Assembly (NCBI RefSeq): GCF_036417845.1
Contig: NC_089980.1
Span: 68,136,501-68,200,500, forward strand
Length of the DNA: 64,000 nucleotides
Source of the DNA: Apteryx mantelli
Taxonomy: Eukaryota > Chordata > Aves > Apterygiformes > Apterygidae
Direction of reading: 5' to 3'
The number at the start of each line of letters is the position of its first letter. The stretch's first letter is position 1. The position numbers were made by a program, and so were the translations under genes. The notes beneath the pieces are model-generated. The model was not told where the DNA came from. It was given only the letters and a program-made list of their open reading frames with translations, and searched no databases. Shown piece by piece: positions 61,391-64,000 of the stretch.

Positions 61391-61857
61391 CTAAGTGAGC
61401 ACAAGCAAAACGTCCCATGAATTCAGGGGCCAGCGGCCGCTGCTTCTTGCTGTGGGCAAGCCTCAAGCAAACTCTCACAAACGGTGCATCCTGCCCAGAG
61501 AGGAGCGCTTGGGCTTGCTTTCACTCCTTTACACAAGTCCTCCTGAGAAATCCCCGAGGGCAGCTGCGCCTGTGGTTAAGTACAAGATCCCGAGTTACAA
61601 GATCTTGCCTGAAAGGCGAGCCTTTCAGCACAGTCCCTGCTTTTCTGTAGCTCGCCAGTGTGAAAAAAGGCGAGGCTGTCAGGAGACGTGCCGGGAGGCT
61701 TTGCCAAGGCCCATGAAAGCCTGTGGCTGCATGGTGGAGCAGGCGCACTAGCAAGCTCATCAAAAGGACAGGTTTTGGCATGAGCCTGCCCATTTCCAGA
61801 GAAGGCCCTGGCCTCTGCCAGCCCCTCCATAACGCTGGGACTAGCTACAGCACTTAC

Positions 61858-61967
61858 TTTTTCAGTTTGTCAATCTTTTCCTCCCTGCTGGGCTTCTCCA
61901 GAGCCAGCATCCAGTCCTCAAACAGGGCTGCCGACAGCAGTTGGGAGGGGATACCTCAGAGGAAGTC
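61858..61967 (-). pseudogene. RhoGAP copy, FLR exon with premature TGA
   Basis: Acceptor CGCCCTTGCAG and donor AAA|GTAAGT bound 110 nt. After Asp-Phe-Leu the next codon is TGA (61958-61956), where RhoGAPs have Arg (LKxFLR); CGA to TGA is again a CpG transition. The frame otherwise continues sensibly: GIPSQLLSAALFEDWM then LALEKPSREEKIDKLK. It ends in phase 2, matching the next exon. Confidence 0.88.
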
Positions 61968-62359
61968 CTGCAAGGGCGAGATACGGAGGTGAGGCTTTGC
62001 ACATCAGCCCTGAGCCCAGAGGGAGCATCCCCGGCACTTGGGCTCAAGTGCCTAGCAGCCTTTAGTCCACCCAGAAATCTCAGGCTTCCTCCTTGAGGAG
62101 GGTGCTGGTGAGCAGGAGGAGCAGGAGGAGGAGGAGGAAGTGAGTTTCCCAGGGGCAGGCAGGAAAGCAGTGGCGGAAGCAGGGCACCTGAAAAGCAGAT
62201 GGAAAACACAAATGCCAAGCTTTCCCAAGGGTGGGAAAACACGTCGTTTGGCTGGGCTGTGCTTTCAGCTTTGAGTTTCCCCGGGACCTGCCTAGGCACT
62301 CGAGCAGGTCCGTGCAGGTTTGCAAGGTGCTCTCACAGCTGCCAGCCGCAAGAATTCAC

Positions 62360-62521
62360 CTTCAAGACTACTGCCAGCAGGTGCACAGGTCTGCTTGCCA
62401 AGTCAACGGTCTCTCCTTTGCTGAGGTCCTCCTTCAAGTCCCTGTGGGCTTTCTCACTCGCAGCTTTGTGGAATATGCCCTCCGTGGCAGGGCCTTCCCT
62501 ATACAAGATGGCCAGGAGATC
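62360..62521 (-). pseudogene. RhoGAP copy, arginine-finger exon (Arg replaced by His)
   Basis: Acceptor TTCCCGCAG at 62522 and donor TTGAAG|GTGAAT at 62360 enclose exactly 54 codons: DLLAILYREGPATEGIF followed by His-Lys-Ala-Ala, then helices ending HLLAVVLK. RhoGAPs carry the catalytic arginine in EGIFR; here the codon at 62470-62468 is CAC (His), one CpG-type transition from CGC. Without the finger, GAP activity would be expected to fall drastically. Confidence 0.9.
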
Positions 62522-63090
62522 CTGCGGGAAAAGGCAGGCAGTGGTGGGAGAAGGGTTACGTGGGTGCCGAAAGGCCCTTTAGCCCCAGGGGAGCCTTTGT
62601 TCGCAGACGGAGGCAAGTCTTTGCTGCGCAGGCACACTCTGCTTTGCTTGGGTTCGCAGCTAGTTCTCCCTGCAGGTAGATTAGCCGGGGAGTAACCTGG
62701 CTGCCCCCCAAGCCACCCTCTCAACCCCTTTCTTCAGGGAAAGACAGAAACCCCTGGCTGGTGACGCTGCTGAGAGCTTCCTTTCGGTGACTTCTGCAAG
62801 ACCACCTACGTGCCCCCTCGGGAGCAGATGTGCTTCTCCTCCTCCTGCTCTGGCCTTGTCTCCACTCCAGAGTTCCTTCCCGCAGCAGCTGTGCAGGCTG
62901 CACAAACCCGTGGTCCTGAGCCCTTTGGCTTGTGCAAGGGGATGCCAACTTGAGGCCTTACCGGTGAGAAGTGCATGTGGAGGGCAAGCCCTCGATTCCC
63001 TGTCTGCTGAGAGCCACGGCCCAAGTGCTGGGGGTGCTGCGTCGCACGAGAAGCCGGCAACAGGCTAACTGCATGGCCAGGCTGGCTTAC

Positions 63091-63263
63091 CTGGACTGGC
63101 TGGGGCAGGGTCTCGTCTTCACCACAAAGAGCAGCCAGAGGCTGGCCAAAGAGAGGGCTCCTGAGGCCAGAGTCTGACTGCCCTGGGCAATCCCCACTGG
63201 CCGAGAGTCGTCTCCCAGCAAACGGCCAAGGGATCAGCCTCTTTCTTTTCTTCGTCCCATCTG
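63091..63263 (-). pseudogene. RhoGAP copy, exon with domain start
   Basis: Acceptor TTGCTTGCAG at the 63264 side; donor CCAGTCCAG|GTAAGC (exon ends 63091). It encodes a basic stretch (DGTKKRKRLIPWPF), a Ser/Gly-rich linker, and the first helix of the RhoGAP domain (SPLFGQPLAALCGEDETLPQ), matching the LFGxPL...LP pattern of RhoGAPs. It starts in phase 1 and ends in phase 0. An acceptor 3 nt downstream (exon start 63260) would preserve the frame. Confidence 0.8.
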
Positions 63264-63791
63264 CTGCAAGCAAGCGGAAAGCAAAAGTCGGGTGAAAAAG
63301 GCAGGGGGAGAGAGCTCTGCTGCCTGTTGTGTGCGTGCAGTGCCGTGGGAGGCCGAAGGAAGAGCAGAGCTGGGTGCGGAAACAGCGACTCCGCCCCAAC
63401 GGGGGAAACGGAAAGACAACAAAGGCCTTGCTGAGGGAAGAACCAGCTCAGCTCTAAAACGGGGACCATCCCTCTGAGCACACCAGCTTTCCTGCTTTCT
63501 TGACCATCTAGTGACCGTTCCCTCTCAGAAAGTGGGAACACACAGGGCACACAGCAAGAACCGTGGGGTGTTTGAACATGCGCAGCGGTTACAGGCATGG
63601 CAGAGGTTTCTGGGACCGCTGCAAGGCACATGTGTCGCTTGGGCAGCTTGCAGCGGCAGCAGCTGTGGCTGCGCAGTCTGAGCATGCCCCCGTGCTAGGG
63701 CTGGCCACAGGGGCCGGAGGGGCTGCTGCTTTTCAGCCGCTGTTGAGCGCCAGGTGAGAAGGCAGCTCCTCAGTTTCTCTTACAAACTCAC

Positions 63792-63858
63792 CAGCCGAGT
63801 GGCAAAGTCCCTCTCCAGGAGCCGATGGGACCGAGACAGGGCACTGCTTGGTGCCAGC
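63792..63858 (-). pseudogene. RhoGAP copy, possible upstream exon
   Basis: An acceptor (GCCGTTTCTTGCAG) and donor (CTG|GTGAGT) bound 67 nt on the minus strand. Read in phase 0 it gives AGTKQCPVSVPSAPGEG... and ends in phase 1, which joins in frame to the exon at 63263-63091. The alternative frame (PSSALSRSHRLLERDFATRL) looks protein-like but would not join in phase. Support is splice geometry only. Confidence 0.4.
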
Positions 63859-64000
63859 CTGCAAGAAACGGCTTCAGGTTACACAGCCGCCCTGCAGCAG
63901 CAAAGGCCGCCAGCGAGTTGCTTCAGCGATGCAGAAATGTGTGAGCAGCTCCAGGGAAAACGCGAGGGTGTCCGACGCCTGCGGGGGAGACGCTTGGGTG

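Larger units (their letters stand above)
60801..63858 (-). pseudogene. RhoGAP-domain gene copy (ARHGAP20/TAGAP-like), probably decayed
   Basis: Rho GTPase-activating proteins bind Rho-family GTPases and speed GTP hydrolysis with an arginine finger. Five minus-strand exons with consensus AG/GT borders join in phase (1-0, 0-0, 0-2, 2-0, 0-0) to give a RhoGAP domain in correct order: LFGQPLAALCGEDETLP, then ILYREGPATEGIF, LASRPVHLLAVVLK, DWMLALEKPSREEKI, LPRPNLLLLKPLLAVLHRI, MDSSNLAICVGPSML, LEVRKEMNDK and VTMLVAFLTENCTAIFG. Lesions are His in place of the finger arginine (62470-62468), a TGA in the FLR motif (61958-61956), and a suspected one-base loss in the last exon. The style fits a multi-copy bird RhoGAP family annotated near ARHGAP20/TAGAP. 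A nonsense codon inside the domain makes a working GAP unlikely, although the splice sites are intact and transcription is possible. Confidence 0.88.

Noticed and set aside
63879-63986. Possible extra upstream RhoGAP exon with acceptor CCCCCGCAG and donor TGT|GTAACC
   Set aside because: The intron to the next candidate exon would be about 24 bp, too short to be spliced.

Overview
The window is bird nuclear DNA. The main evidence is chicken-repeat-1 (CR1) LINEs ending in the ATTCTGTG-type 3' octamer array. It also holds an alpharetrovirus-like LTR, MIR-type SINEs and other ancient amniote repeats, and microsatellites. No prokaryotic-style genes, operons, tRNAs, rRNAs or CRISPR arrays are visible. 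About the first 56 kb is AT-rich, gene-poor sequence. The last 7.5 kb is GC-rich, sits behind a huge pyrimidine tract, and contains the only clearly recognisable host gene family.

Layout. 1-378 is the 3' end of a young CR1 cut by the window edge. 3605-3940 is a minus-strand retroviral LTR with its polypurine tract still attached at 3941-3950. 4760-5880 is a heavily decayed ancient CR1. An MIR-like SINE lies at 18150-18345. At 19766-20115 is a broken retroviral Env transmembrane-subunit fragment with a CX6CC motif. 25065-26604 is a young CR1 whose reverse-transcriptase frame is open to the natural stop. Small CR1 pieces lie at 29037, 29890 and 33412. A speculative terminal coding exon lies at 30334-30423. 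A second MIR-like SINE is at 46850-47060. 50945-53705 is a 2.76-kb minus-strand young CR1 carrying endonuclease and reverse-transcriptase parts with two late lesions. It is followed immediately by a much older CR1 in the same orientation (53825-55030).

From about 56.6 kb the composition changes. There is a back-to-back (TGG)n/(TGC)n repeat, a possible minus-strand poly(A) signal, and then about 2.5 kb of nearly pure pyrimidine (57087-59612). Beyond it, on the minus strand, are exons of a RhoGAP-domain gene of the ARHGAP20/TAGAP-like type. Five exons (63263-63091, 62521-62360, 61967-61858, 61390-61195, 60917-60801) have canonical splice sites and matching phases and together rebuild a RhoGAP domain. 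This copy has His where RhoGAPs carry the catalytic arginine finger, and an in-frame TGA in the FLR motif, so it is most likely a decayed paralogue.

No multi-gene system operates here. The content is transposon history plus one degenerating signalling-gene copy in a repeat-rich GC block. All assignments rest on reading the sequence and on remembered family consensus; no database search was possible.
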